Shown here piece after piece: positions 15,463-22,802 of a stretch of DNA of 25,397 nt; position 1 is the first letter of the stretch, and every line of letters starts with the position of its first letter. Below the pieces are notes generated by a model. The model saw nothing but the letters and a program-made list of their open reading frames with translations, did no database searches and was not told where the DNA came from. A program made the position numbers and the translations under genes. This DNA comes from an uncultured Bdellovibrionales bacterium (GTDB taxonomy: Bacteria; Bdellovibrionota; Bdellovibrionia; Bdellovibrionales; JAMPXM01). The stretch spans positions 1-25,397 of the forward strand of contig CALBDW010000135.1 of the NCBI GenBank assembly GCA_937927435.1, given 5' to 3'.

Positions 15463-16863
15463 ATGAAGTGCTTTCCATCGCGACATGTCGTCGGCGCCCT
15501 ATTGATCGTCTCGTTTTTCAGTCCTATGGCCCATGCGGCGGTGACGATCACCGACGTTCCGTACGCTTCGCGATGGGATAAAAACAAATCTATCGTTTAC
15601 GGCGGCGTCGCGGGCGTCGCAAAAAGCACGCAACCCACGAAAGGGCAAACGGAATTCGTTAACTCCTGCGCATATCCGGCGCCGGGAGTGAACCTTTATC
15701 CGTGCAATGACCGCGGAATTCATCCCGATTTGAACTTCACGGTCACTTTCACAGCCGAAGCCGACGGTTATGCCGGCCTCACGTACACCTCAAATGGCGG
15801 CACGAATGCGATCGAACCGACCATATCGCCCGTTTGGACGCCCAAAGGCACGACGGTGAGCTTCACGACCCGTTGGAGCCGAATTTGCGCCGCCATCGCG
15901 GCCGCCTATGGCTCCGGCAGCGTCAATAACAATTGCGAGGTGATCGGAGACGCCGTCGCTCCTTACGCCACCTTTAATGTCGGTGTGTACACGGCCAACT
16001 CGTCGTCGCTTGTCGATTCCGCGACGGTCACCATCAAGATCGCCGACTTACCGCCGAACGATGGCGACGAATCGACGACCGACTATTGCCCCGACGGCGA
16101 AGCGGCCCCCGACCCAGGCCCCTGCCGTTTTGAGGTCGTGCCGGGCGACGGCAAAGTCGCCATTCGCTCGTTGCATGTCGCTTCGTCCGGTTCCGCGCTC
16201 GACAAATACATGCTTCGGGTTCTGTGGACGGAAGGATCCGGCCCCAGTGCGTTCGCGTCGATCGCCTCAACCTCCGCGCACGCGGACCTCGAATTCATAT
16301 ACGACGCAGCCGGCTCCACGAACGACTTGGCCAACTCGCGGATCGAAGGTTTCACAAACGGCGTGAACTATGCGTTTAAAGTCGCACTCGTGGATGAAGC
16401 CGGTAATGTCGGTTACTACACAAAGACCGGCCCCGCCGACACGGCTTGCGATTTCTCGCCCAACCCCAACTGTCACGAAGCGAGGCCGGACGAAGTCATC
16501 GGCGTTCTAGCGGAAGACTTAAACTGCTTTATCGCCACAGCCGCTTACGGCTCGATTCTCGCGCCGCAAGTGGAAACCTTCCGGGCCTTCCGCAACAAGT
16601 TCCTACTCCCCCACGAGTGGGGTCGGCGCTTTGTGAAACTCTATTACAAACATAGTCCGAAGTACGCGCGCCTGATCCAGGACAATCCCGTTCTGCGCGC
16701 GACGGCCCGACTCGCCCTCTGGCCTTTGCTCGCCTACGCATGGATCGCGCTCAAGTTCGGCTCCGTTACGGCGTTCACCGTTCTTCTGATCGGCATTTTC
16801 TCGTTCAGTCTCGCCGTCTGGGCGTTCGGCAAATGGCTCCGCTCGGGGAGGGCACGTGTTTAA
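15463..16863 (+). CDS. Secreted surface protein with Fn3-like domain and CFI-box C-terminal sorting domain
   Basis: Starting at the ATG at 15463, the protein has 466 residues: a signal peptide (1-25, cleavage after AHA), an N-terminal cysteine-containing domain with strand-like repeats and pairs such as C...YPC and RICAA...NNC, a Pro/Asp-rich linker with more cysteines, and an Fn3-like beta domain (about 225-335). At residue 355 the CFI-box begins: CFIATAAYGS, then VETFRAFRNKFLLPHEWG, FVKLYYKHSP, a hydrophobic helix (about 433-455) and the basic end SGRARV. This domain plus helix plus basic tail is known as a C-terminal sorting module in delta-group bacteria; its processing enzyme is not known to me. 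A longer frame from TTG at 15427 would overlap asd. The stop codon lies eight bases inside the next gene, an outer-membrane-like protein. Confidence 0.8.
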   Translation: MKCFPSRHVVGALLIVSFFSPMAHAAVTITDVPYASRWDKNKSIVYGGVAGVAKSTQPTKGQTEFVNSCAYPAPGVNLYPCNDRGIHPDLNFTVTFTAEADGYAGLTYTSNGGTNAIEPTISPVWTPKGTTVSFTTRWSRICAAIAAAYGSGSVNNNCEVIGDAVAPYATFNVGVYTANSSSLVDSATVTIKIADLPPNDGDESTTDYCPDGEAAPDPGPCRFEVVPGDGKVAIRSLHVASSGSALDKYMLRVLWTEGSGPSAFASIASTSAHADLEFIYDAAGSTNDLANSRIEGFTNGVNYAFKVALVDEAGNVGYYTKTGPADTACDFSPNPNCHEARPDEVIGVLAEDLNCFIATAAYGSILAPQVETFRAFRNKFLLPHEWGRRFVKLYYKHSPKYARLIQDNPVLRATARLALWPLLAYAWIALKFGSVTAFTVLLIGIFSFSLAVWAFGKWLRSGRARV

Positions 16864-17899
16864 GAAACTGGTCGTCGTCCTGCTAGCCGTCACCGCTTTC
16901 ACGCGTCCGAGTTGGGCGGAAACTCCCGCCGATGAATCAGTTTCCGAGGCGGCTCCAGCGGAAAGCGAAGAGGCACCGCCTCTCGAACCGCCTTATCCAG
17001 GGGCGGAATCGGGAGAATTCGCCTCCGATACCACCGCCGTTCCGAACGATCCGGTTCCCGAGTTCCCGCGCCCCATCATGGTCGACGACGAGGGCAACTA
17101 TTATTACGGAACTGATGTACCCGCACCGATCCCGTCGAATCACCCAGAGATCGAACAGCCTGCCGCCGCCAGCGCTGACGGCGAATACAAATACACAGTC
17201 GACAACCAAGCGCCGACTCCGGTCGCCCATCCAGGAATCGAACAGCCCGTCGCGACGACCGTGGGCGGAGACTACCTCTATCGCGTCGAACACAGCCCGG
17301 TTCATGGCGCAGCTTCCTTCCGCTTCGGCGCCCTGACGCCTCCAAAACTTTTGAATAAGAGTAATGGACTCACGTTCGAAGACATTTACGGCCCATCTTC
17401 CTTACCGACCCTTTTCGTGGACTACGATTGGCGGCTCTTTTCGAGCCTCGGCCGCTTAAGCCTGAAGTTCGGGACCGGCGTGACGTTCAGCAGTGGTCAC
17501 GGTCGCTTCAGAGACCCGTCGCGTTTGAACGAGACGCCCGTCGAACGGTTTACGTTTATCGTCTTCCCCAACCAGCTCACCGCCGCCTACAAGCTGCAGT
17601 TCGCCGAGCGGCAAATCCTCGTTCCGTTCGTTGAAGGCGGAGGAGGATACTTCACCTACGCGGAAATTCGGGACGACTTCAGGAAACCAAAACTCGGAGC
17701 CTCGCCCGTGGCCATCGCCGCAGGCGGCGTCAACTTTCTCCTGGATTGGCTCGACCAATCTGCAATGAGATCTCTTGACGCCACCTATGGGATCAACCAT
17801 TTATGGCTCACGGCCGAAGTTCGACAGATCGTCGGCCTGCGGAGCGACTTCGATTTCAGCTCGACAAGCATCAACGGCGGCTTCCTCGTCGAGTTCTAA
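16856..17899 (+). CDS. Outer-membrane beta-barrel-like protein with periplasmic 29-residue repeats
   Basis: This 347-residue protein starts with GTG at 16856, preceded by GGGGAGG, and has a signal peptide (about 1-21, SWA|ET). An acidic Pro/Glu-rich region (25-78) leads to two full and one partial 29-residue repeats (80-151) with HPxIEQP at their core. From about 155 the chain alternates strand-like segments (LPTLFVDYDWRLF, RLSLKFGTGVTFS, LTAAYKLQFAER, SINGGFLVEF) and ends in Phe, as expected of an outer-membrane barrel. It overlaps the CFI-box gene by eight bases, so the two are almost certainly made together and may act as a surface-display pair. I cannot assign a transport or adhesion function. 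Confidence 0.65.
   Translation: MFKKLVVVLLAVTAFTRPSWAETPADESVSEAAPAESEEAPPLEPPYPGAESGEFASDTTAVPNDPVPEFPRPIMVDDEGNYYYGTDVPAPIPSNHPEIEQPAAASADGEYKYTVDNQAPTPVAHPGIEQPVATTVGGDYLYRVEHSPVHGAASFRFGALTPPKLLNKSNGLTFEDIYGPSSLPTLFVDYDWRLFSSLGRLSLKFGTGVTFSSGHGRFRDPSRLNETPVERFTFIVFPNQLTAAYKLQFAERQILVPFVEGGGGYFTYAEIRDDFRKPKLGASPVAIAAGGVNFLLDWLDQSAMRSLDATYGINHLWLTAEVRQIVGLRSDFDFSSTSINGGFLVEF
17093..17308 (+). repeat. Tandem 29-residue protein repeat (2.5 copies) in the barrel-like protein
   Basis: Units begin at glycines 80, 109 and 138 of the protein (DNA 17093, 17180 and 17267). The shared pattern is G-x-Y-x-Y early, then A-P-x-P-x2-H-P-x-I-E-Q-P and an Ala/Thr-rich end. The first two units match at 13 of 29 residues; the third holds only the GxYxY part. 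The DNA has diverged between units, so the duplication is old and kept by selection on protein. Confidence 0.7.
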
Positions 17900-17935
17900 G
17901 CCGCCTACGCGCCATCCACTCTCGAGGATTCCGTC

Positions 17936-18766
17936 ATGGGCAGCGACACCAACGAGCCATCTTCACGAGCCCCCTATCGGCAGTGCGCCCCCGGCCATTT
18001 CCGCCTGCGCCTACACATCTCCTATGACGGAACCGACTTTGCCGGTTGGCAGCGGCAAACCCATCTTCGCTCGATTCAAGGCACTCTCGAAGAAGCTTTG
18101 GCCCGGATTTACGGTCGAAGCATTCGCGTTCTGGGAGCAAGCCGAACCGATGCCGGAGTCCACGCCCATCAGCAAGTGGCCCACGTTGACGTTCCCAAGG
18201 ACCCGACCGGTTTCGACCTCCGGTACTCCATTCAGTGCCTGACGCCGGAGAGCATCGTCGTGAAAGAACTCTTTATGGCGCCGCCAGATTTCCACGCCAT
18301 CGCCTGCGCCGTCGACAAGATCTACAAGTACCGGATTCTGAACCGACAGGTGCCGAGCGCCTTAAGGAATCGGTATACGTATTGGGTCCGCTACCCCTTG
18401 AACCTCGATTTTCTTAACCAGGCCTCCCGCTTTCTCTTGGGGAAACAAGACTTTAAAAGCTTTCAAAGCGCCGGCACCGTCGTCCAATCGACGGTCCGCA
18501 CGGTGACCCGGGCTGAATGGCGCCAAATCGACGAAGACACGCTGGAATTCACGATTCAGGGGGACGGCTTCCTAAAACAAATGGTGCGCAATATTGTGGG
18601 GACCTTAGTGGAGCTAAATCGAGATGAAGTGCCACCCGAACGAGTGCGTGAAATCCTCGAGTACCGCGACCGTCGACGCGCCGGTCCAACCGCTCCGCCG
18701 CAGGGACTCTTCCTTTATCGGGTTAATTACCCCGAATCAATTGACAACAAGTGCCGTAAGCTTTAA
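17936..18766 (+). CDS. truA: tRNA pseudouridine(38-40) synthase TruA
   Basis: TruA makes pseudouridine at positions 38-40 of the tRNA anticodon arm. The 276-residue protein has the family's opening HISYDGTDFAGWQRQ (27-41), the catalytic Asp72 in ASRTDAGVHA, the KIYKYRILN strand and the C-terminal FLKQMVRNIVGTLVE. The N-terminal 20 residues are extra compared with typical TruA and lack a clear motif. The start at 17936 has GAGGA about seven bases upstream, 36 bases after the barrel gene's stop. Its last codons overlap a promoter for rplM. Housekeeping enzymes of this type are often found next to rplM-rpsI. Confidence 0.95.
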   Translation: MGSDTNEPSSRAPYRQCAPGHFRLRLHISYDGTDFAGWQRQTHLRSIQGTLEEALARIYGRSIRVLGASRTDAGVHAHQQVAHVDVPKDPTGFDLRYSIQCLTPESIVVKELFMAPPDFHAIACAVDKIYKYRILNRQVPSALRNRYTYWVRYPLNLDFLNQASRFLLGKQDFKSFQSAGTVVQSTVRTVTRAEWRQIDEDTLEFTIQGDGFLKQMVRNIVGTLVELNRDEVPPERVREILEYRDRRRAGPTAPPQGLFLYRVNYPESIDNKCRKL

Positions 18767-18769
18767 TAA
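18741..18769 (+). promoter_or_regulatory. Promoter of the rplM-rpsI operon inside the truA end
   Basis: A perfect TTGACA (18741-18746) is followed by TTTAAT (18762-18767, five of six, 15-base spacer) or TAATAA (18764-18769, 17-base spacer), which overlap the truA stop codon. The transcript would carry a leader of about 105 bases (18775-18880) before rplM. That length leaves room for ribosomal-protein feedback control, but I see no leader structure that I can name. Confidence 0.6.
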
Positions 18770-18880
18770 GTTGGACTTTATTTCACCCATGTTGCAGATA
18801 TTGCACCCGCTCGGTTTGTCGATTTTGGATGACAAGCCTGGTGGAGCAAAAGCACTCGTAAGCCTGATGGGAAGTCAGAG

Positions 18881-19321
18881 ATGAAAACCTGGAACGCAGC
18901 TAAACACGAAGTCGAGAGAAAATGGTGGGTTGTCGACGCCGCTGGAAAAAACCTGGGGCGCCTTGCTTCCGAAATCGCGAACGTTCTTCGCGGTAAACAC
19001 AAGCCGCAATTTACGCCGAACCAGGACACCGGCGATTTCGTCATCGTGGTCAATGCTGAGAAAGTGGTCACGACCGGTAACAAGATGACGGAGAAGAAAT
19101 ACTATCGGCACTCGCGGTATTTCGGCTCGCTCAAGTCGCGGACTTTCCAAGAACAATTGGAGCACGATCCGGCTTTCATTATTAAAGAAGCCGTCAAAGG
19201 CATGCTCCCGAAAAACAAACTCTCACGGGCTCTGATCGGCAAACTGAAAGCCTACAAAGGTCCGAATCATCCCCATGCGGCTCAAAAGCCGGAAGCGCTC
19301 ACTCTTAAGTACGTGAAATAA
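18881..19321 (+). CDS. rplM: 50S ribosomal protein L13
   Basis: L13 is an early-assembly protein of the large ribosomal subunit and binds 23S rRNA. The 146-residue product has the usual full length and the conserved segments WWVVDAAGKNLGRLASEIAN (15-34), GDFVIVVNAEKV (about 50-61), KKYYRHS, the PAFIIKEAVKGMLPKN loop and the C-terminal YKGPNHPHAAQKPE. It begins after the purine-rich GGGAAGTCAGAG and precedes rpsI by 27 bases, the standard L13-S9 order of bacteria. No frameshift or missing part is seen. Confidence 0.98.
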   Translation: MKTWNAAKHEVERKWWVVDAAGKNLGRLASEIANVLRGKHKPQFTPNQDTGDFVIVVNAEKVVTTGNKMTEKKYYRHSRYFGSLKSRTFQEQLEHDPAFIIKEAVKGMLPKNKLSRALIGKLKAYKGPNHPHAAQKPEALTLKYVK

Positions 19322-19348
19322 TTAACGGATTGACGGAGAAAACGCCTC

Positions 19349-19744
19349 ATGGCTCAACAGAAATACTATTACGCAACCGGAAGAAGAAAAACGAGTTCCG
19401 CTCGAGTCTTTTTGAAACCCGGTACCGGTAAAATCGAAATCAACGGTAAACCGGTCGAGGGCTATCTCCACAGGATGACTTCGCGCATGATGGTCCTGCA
19501 ACCGTTCGTCGTGAGCTCGACGCAAAACAAATTCGATGCTTACATCACGGTTTCCGGCGGCGGTGAATCTGGTCAGGCAGGTGCGATTCGCCACGGAATT
19601 TCTCGAGCCCTTGTTGCGTACGATGAGTCCTTCCGCCAGGCTCTGAAGAAAGCCGGCTTCCTGACTCGTGACCCGCGCATGGTTGAGCGTAAGAAGTACG
19701 GCCAAGCTGGTGCTCGCCGTCGCTTCCAGTACTCGAAACGTTAA
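19349..19744 (+). CDS. rpsI: 30S ribosomal protein S9
   Basis: S9 is a small-subunit head protein whose C-terminal tail reaches toward the P-site tRNA. The 131-residue product shows the family opening YYATGRRKTSSARVFLKPGT (6-25), the GGGESGQAGAIRHGISRAL core and the invariant basic end GARRRFQYSKR, whose final arginine contacts tRNA. It is the last gene of the operon and is followed 33 bases later by a strong terminator. GGAG lies about ten bases before its ATG. Confidence 0.98.
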   Translation: MAQQKYYYATGRRKTSSARVFLKPGTGKIEINGKPVEGYLHRMTSRMMVLQPFVVSSTQNKFDAYITVSGGGESGQAGAIRHGISRALVAYDESFRQALKKAGFLTRDPRMVERKKYGQAGARRRFQYSKR

Positions 19745-19777
19745 TCCGAAGCCTTTTGGCAACCAGCCAGGCTTATC

Positions 19778-19810
19778 AAAAAGCCCGTCCCTTCCGGAAC
19801 GGGCTTTTTT
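19778..19810 (+). terminator. Rho-independent terminator of rplM-rpsI
   Basis: AAAAAGCCCGT (19778-19788) pairs perfectly with ACGGGCTTTTT (19799-19809) around a ten-base loop, and six T residues end the structure. The A-tract on the left means the hairpin could also stop transcription from the other side, but no minus-strand gene needs it here. The remaining bases to 20037 hold one copy of the 26-bp repeat (19885-19910) and a -10-like TATAAA (19985-19990). Confidence 0.95.
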
Positions 19811-19884
19811 ATTTTCCAGAACCGAGCCCACTTGCCTGATAACTGCCCTAAAAGCTCGAATCGACAGGTGTTTTTAGCCCCCCG

Positions 19885-19910
19885 CTATCCCCACGGAAGT
19901 GAGCCAGTTT
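19885..19910 (+). repeat. Third copy of the 26-bp dispersed repeat
   Basis: This copy matches the one at 9259-9284 (reverse complement) at 23 of 26 positions and the one at 9330-9355 at 22 of 26, ending in the same GTGAGCCAGTTT. No inverted partner was found beside it. It lies between the rpsI terminator and a lipoprotein gene. Confidence 0.6.
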
Positions 19911-20037
19911 GAACGGATTTCAAACTCCCCGGAAAGGAATCCAGACCCGCCCATCTTCCACTGGTCCTCTTTGATGACGCGGTATATAAAGAAGCCGTTT
20001 GCCTGAAAGACAGCGCGACCTGAAATAGGGATTGTCG

Positions 20038-20583
20038 ATGAAGAAGCTTGGTCTATCCGTTTTAACCCTCATAGCTCTGGGCTGCGGAAAACCGGAGACG
20101 CAGACGACAAGTTTTCCTCCAACTCCACAGGCTGAAAACGTAGATGGCGTCCCAACCGTCCACGAAACCACCGAAACCGACGAATGGCTTTTCAGCGCTC
20201 TTCACCCGGATCGCTTTGTCGTCCGCGTTTTGAACGCGCCCGCCGTATTAACGGTCATGGACAAAAATCGCGAACTTGCTTTCTACAACGGACAAATCGA
20301 CTCGGTTCAAAACATCGTCGATCAAATGAGGAACAAAGGCGGCACATACTGCAATGTGGTCGCCACCCATGAATTCGACAAAGAGAGTTTCCGGAACGGA
20401 CTGAAGTTCCCGGTCCATTCGTTTAACGAAAACGTCGCGGGACCCGACTCTCGGAGCATCTTGATTCGAATGCCTGAGCACAATCTGGCGATCGGATGCA
20501 TCAAGCTCTCGGAAGAGCCGTTCAAGTTAAAAGAAGTTCGTCAAAGTTTGAAAAGCTTTTTCGCAATTGAATTAACACATTGA
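20038..20583 (+). CDS. Small lipoprotein of unknown function
   Basis: From the ATG at 20038 the product has 181 residues and starts with a lipoprotein leader, MKKLGLSVLTLIALGC, in which LGC-type lipobox residues place the lipid on Cys16. A Thr/Pro-rich linker (18-45) is followed by a compact domain with two more cysteines (YCNVV and IGCIKL), which may pair outside the cytoplasm. I do not recognise the family. AGGGA lies about seven bases before the ATG; an in-frame TTG at 20032 would shift the leader by two residues and lacks a ribosome binding site. A TATAAA (19985-19990) upstream has no matching -35, so the promoter is unclear. Confidence 0.7.
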   Translation: MKKLGLSVLTLIALGCGKPETQTTSFPPTPQAENVDGVPTVHETTETDEWLFSALHPDRFVVRVLNAPAVLTVMDKNRELAFYNGQIDSVQNIVDQMRNKGGTYCNVVATHEFDKESFRNGLKFPVHSFNENVAGPDSRSILIRMPEHNLAIGCIKLSEEPFKLKEVRQSLKSFFAIELTH

Positions 20584-20590
20584 TTTAAAC

Positions 20591-20620
20591 TTGTTTATCG
20601 CCACACCCCTACAATATAAG
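20591..20620 (+). promoter_or_regulatory. Weak candidate promoter for the second small lipoprotein gene
   Basis: TTGTTT (20591-20596) and TATAAG (20615-20620) lie 18 bases apart, matching consensus at three and five of six positions. The start of transcription would fall about 16 bases before the ATG, just ahead of the GGAGG site at 20634-20638. Confidence 0.3.
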
Positions 20621-20642
20621 CTTGGAGCCCGACGGAGGTATT

Positions 20643-21008
20643 ATGAACGCCCGCCTATCTTATGTCGCCTTGTTCGCGCTTCTCGTGGCCTCCGTCTCAT
20701 GTGGTCATAAAGCCGAACCCAAATACTGCTCCCAAGAGTTCGCGGTGGACGCTCAAGCGCTCGTCGAAGCGGGCCAGAAAGCACTCGAGCACTGGGAGGA
20801 ACTCTCCGGCAGCCCTGAGGAAAAGTTAAAAAAATTGAAGTTGGAAAAGATCCGGCCTTATAAAAAGCAGTGCGACCGCTTTTTCAGCAAATACAGCGCT
20901 CATTCGACGTGCGTAAACCCGATGGGCGGTGAAATCGTCAATATTCAGCAATTTAAAGAAGGCTGCGCGTTCGCCGAACAAGCGATCGCCGCCAAGGAAT
21001 CCCGGTGA
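20643..21008 (+). CDS. Small exported, probably lipid-anchored protein of unknown function
   Basis: This 121-residue protein starts at the ATG at 20643, which has GGAGG five bases upstream; a TTG at 20622 in frame would place that site inside the gene. The leader MNARLSYVALFALLVASVSC is hydrophobic and ends in a cysteine with Ser rather than Leu at -3, so lipid attachment is likely but not certain. Four further cysteines (YCS, QCDRF, TCVNP, GCAFA) suggest two disulfides in a helical, Lys/Glu-rich domain. It ends nine bases from the stop of the convergent HAMP-protein gene. No known family was recognised. Confidence 0.65.
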   Translation: MNARLSYVALFALLVASVSCGHKAEPKYCSQEFAVDAQALVEAGQKALEHWEELSGSPEEKLKKLKLEKIRPYKKQCDRFFSKYSAHSTCVNPMGGEIVNIQQFKEGCAFAEQAIAAKESR

Positions 21009-21017
21009 TTCCCCTGA

Positions 21018-21455
21018 TCACAACTTGCCTTGCTCTTTCAACCGATCCGCCAAGGAGTTGATTTGGTCGGCTAGGAAATGGAGCTCGTCGTTCTTGCGCA
21101 GACGCAGCCGGCCCTCATACCGACCTTCGATCAAACTCTGCATGTGACGTTTGATCGAAACGAGCGGGCCGAGCAGCCGATGACTGATGATGATCGTGAG
21201 CGCGAATCCCAGAAATGCCATGAGCGCCAAACCGATCGCCGATGTAATCACCGAGTTGTACAACATTTGGCTGAGCGCCTCGCCTTGTTCGGGAGTGAGA
21301 TCGGGAAAGGCCCGGTAGAGTGCCGAAAAGACGACAAAGAGGATGCCGTTGATAAGCACGACGGCGACGACCAGCATCGTCAGAAAGGGGGCAAACAGCC
21401 GTGCTTGAATTCCAGGTAGAACGAAAATGTTCTGGACCTTCCGCTTGTCTTCCAT
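21018..21455 (-). CDS. Two-helix membrane protein with HAMP domain and no output domain
   Basis: Starting at 21455 the protein has 145 residues: a short cytoplasmic end, membrane helix 1 (about 20-47), a small outside loop (48-65), helix 2 (about 66-90) and a HAMP domain (91-143) with GPL (96-98), the RLRKNDELHFLADQINSLAD segment and the conserved Asp-Glu pair (123-124). HAMP normally passes signals to a kinase, methyl-accepting or cyclase domain, but this protein ends there. The start is chosen because AGAGGA lies eight bases upstream; a longer frame would overlap the EF-hand gene. It is the last gene of the prepilin/EF-hand run, so it may sense or tune the pilus-related machinery, a speculative link. 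Confidence 0.75.
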   Translation of the reverse strand: MEDKRKVQNIFVLPGIQARLFAPFLTMLVVAVVLINGILFVVFSALYRAFPDLTPEQGEALSQMLYNSVITSAIGLALMAFLGFALTIIISHRLLGPLVSIKRHMQSLIEGRYEGRLRLRKNDELHFLADQINSLADRLKEQGKL

Positions 21456-21480
21456 GTACGGCATCCTCTTGCGCGTCGGA

Positions 21481-22791
21481 TCAGTCTTTCGCCTCAGCGA
21501 CATCCTCGGACGCGATACCTCTTTCGTCATCACGAGGCACCGGGGCGAACCAAACATCCACGACCGTTCCTTTCAAAACACCCTTATCTTTCGTCTTATA
21601 TGTGAATTCCGCCACTTCCCGTTCTTCCGCGTGCCGTCCGATCGGGCGCAGAACTTTGCGGTAGTTCAAAGAAATGGACGTGATACCCACCTTCGAAAGC
21701 GGAATCAATTCGTCTGTTTGCGAAACACCGTCACCGTTTTTATCGTTCCAAAGCACGAGCCTGCGGAAATCACGGTCTTTCGCGGAAATCACGCCGTCCC
21801 CGTTCGTGTCGAGATCCCGCAGCGCCTCAAAGCCGTTCGCCTTTTCGCCGTCACGGTCCCCGAACAACTCGTCAGCTCTCGAAATCACACCGTCACCATC
21901 CACGTCCATCGCCAGCAAATATCCCGGATGGCCAGCCTCGGGCCAATACGTGCGGCCCACGGGGTTGAGCGGGAAATTCGTGATCTGCGTGAACTCCGGT
22001 CTTTCCTCATCGAAGAAGACCATCAGCGGCGAATAGTATCCTCCGCAATAGCCGTTTTGTCCCGGGAACGCGACTTCAAATTCCACGGATGAGCCGTCTG
22101 ATGCGACATTGACGCTTTTAACGCTCGCGTTCAGCCTTCCGTTTTTACCCATGTACTGACCGCAGCTGGTGGGGGTGATCTTCCGGCCCGTCAGTACCTC
22201 CAGGAGCTTCGTCAAGCCCGCGTTCGAACAGTTGATGATTTCCTGATCGAACGTCGGTTGTTGCACACTCGCTTTGCCGGTGAATTCCGTTTTGATTTCG
22301 CCAGTCGGCAGGACCGTCGCCTTCGCCTGATTGGGCAAACTAACTTGGACGACGTTGCCGAAGATTCCTCCCGACGACCCCGCGACCTCCCGGCCCTTCT
22401 CATCTGTCACCTTGATATCGCTCGGATCGAGCATCGCGCTTGTCTTGCTGACGACCCCCGACGGAGTTGCGACCGATGACGGATAGCGGACCGAAATCTG
22501 GTAAGGAGTTTTCCCGACCTTCAAAGTGAAGTTCGCGGTGATGAACGCGTCCGGAGACAACGGGTTACCGACGTTCCGGAGGTTCGTGCCGAAACAGGTG
22601 TTGGTGATCCGCACGATCATTCCGGAGTTCCCTGTCCGAGTCACCATTCCGGATGAGGGAGCGGCGTTCACTTTGCTTCCCGCCTGCTCAGCAGTCACCC
22701 GCGACGGCAGTTCGCCTAACGCGACTCCCGGTACGGCTGCCACAAGCGGTACCAAAATGTACCTTGCTTGAGCGAAAAGTTTTTTGGTCAT
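21481..22791 (-). CDS. Secreted protein with three EF-hand loops (minor-pilin cluster)
   Basis: The 436-residue product has a signal peptide (about 1-26, GVALG|EL) and a beta-rich body with several cysteines (65-290). Three EF-hand loops follow: D296-V-D-G-D-G-V-I-S-R-A-D307, D328-T-N-G-D-G-V-I-S-A-K-D339 and D350-K-N-G-D-G-V-S-Q-T-D-E361. Sequence around them (ANGFEALRDLDTNGDG, LVLWNDKNGDGVSQTDEL) resembles calcium-binding segments of FrpC/RTX-like proteins. AAGGGGGG precedes the ATG, and only 11 bases separate it from the prepilin gene upstream, so it is probably cotranscribed. By analogy with PilY1, the calcium-binding protein of minor-pilin operons, it may sit at or near a pilus tip. That role is inferred from position only; no PilY1 homology was seen. 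Confidence 0.75.
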   Translation of the reverse strand: MTKKLFAQARYILVPLVAAVPGVALGELPSRVTAEQAGSKVNAAPSSGMVTRTGNSGMIVRITNTCFGTNLRNVGNPLSPDAFITANFTLKVGKTPYQISVRYPSSVATPSGVVSKTSAMLDPSDIKVTDEKGREVAGSSGGIFGNVVQVSLPNQAKATVLPTGEIKTEFTGKASVQQPTFDQEIINCSNAGLTKLLEVLTGRKITPTSCGQYMGKNGRLNASVKSVNVASDGSSVEFEVAFPGQNGYCGGYYSPLMVFFDEERPEFTQITNFPLNPVGRTYWPEAGHPGYLLAMDVDGDGVISRADELFGDRDGEKANGFEALRDLDTNGDGVISAKDRDFRRLVLWNDKNGDGVSQTDELIPLSKVGITSISLNYRKVLRPIGRHAEEREVAEFTYKTKDKGVLKGTVVDVWFAPVPRDDERGIASEDVAEAKD

Positions 22792-22802
22792 ATTGCCCCC
22801 CT

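Noticed and set aside
19983..19990. TATATA/TATAAA as a promoter for the lipoprotein gene at 20038
   Set aside because: No -35-like hexamer was found 15-19 bases upstream.
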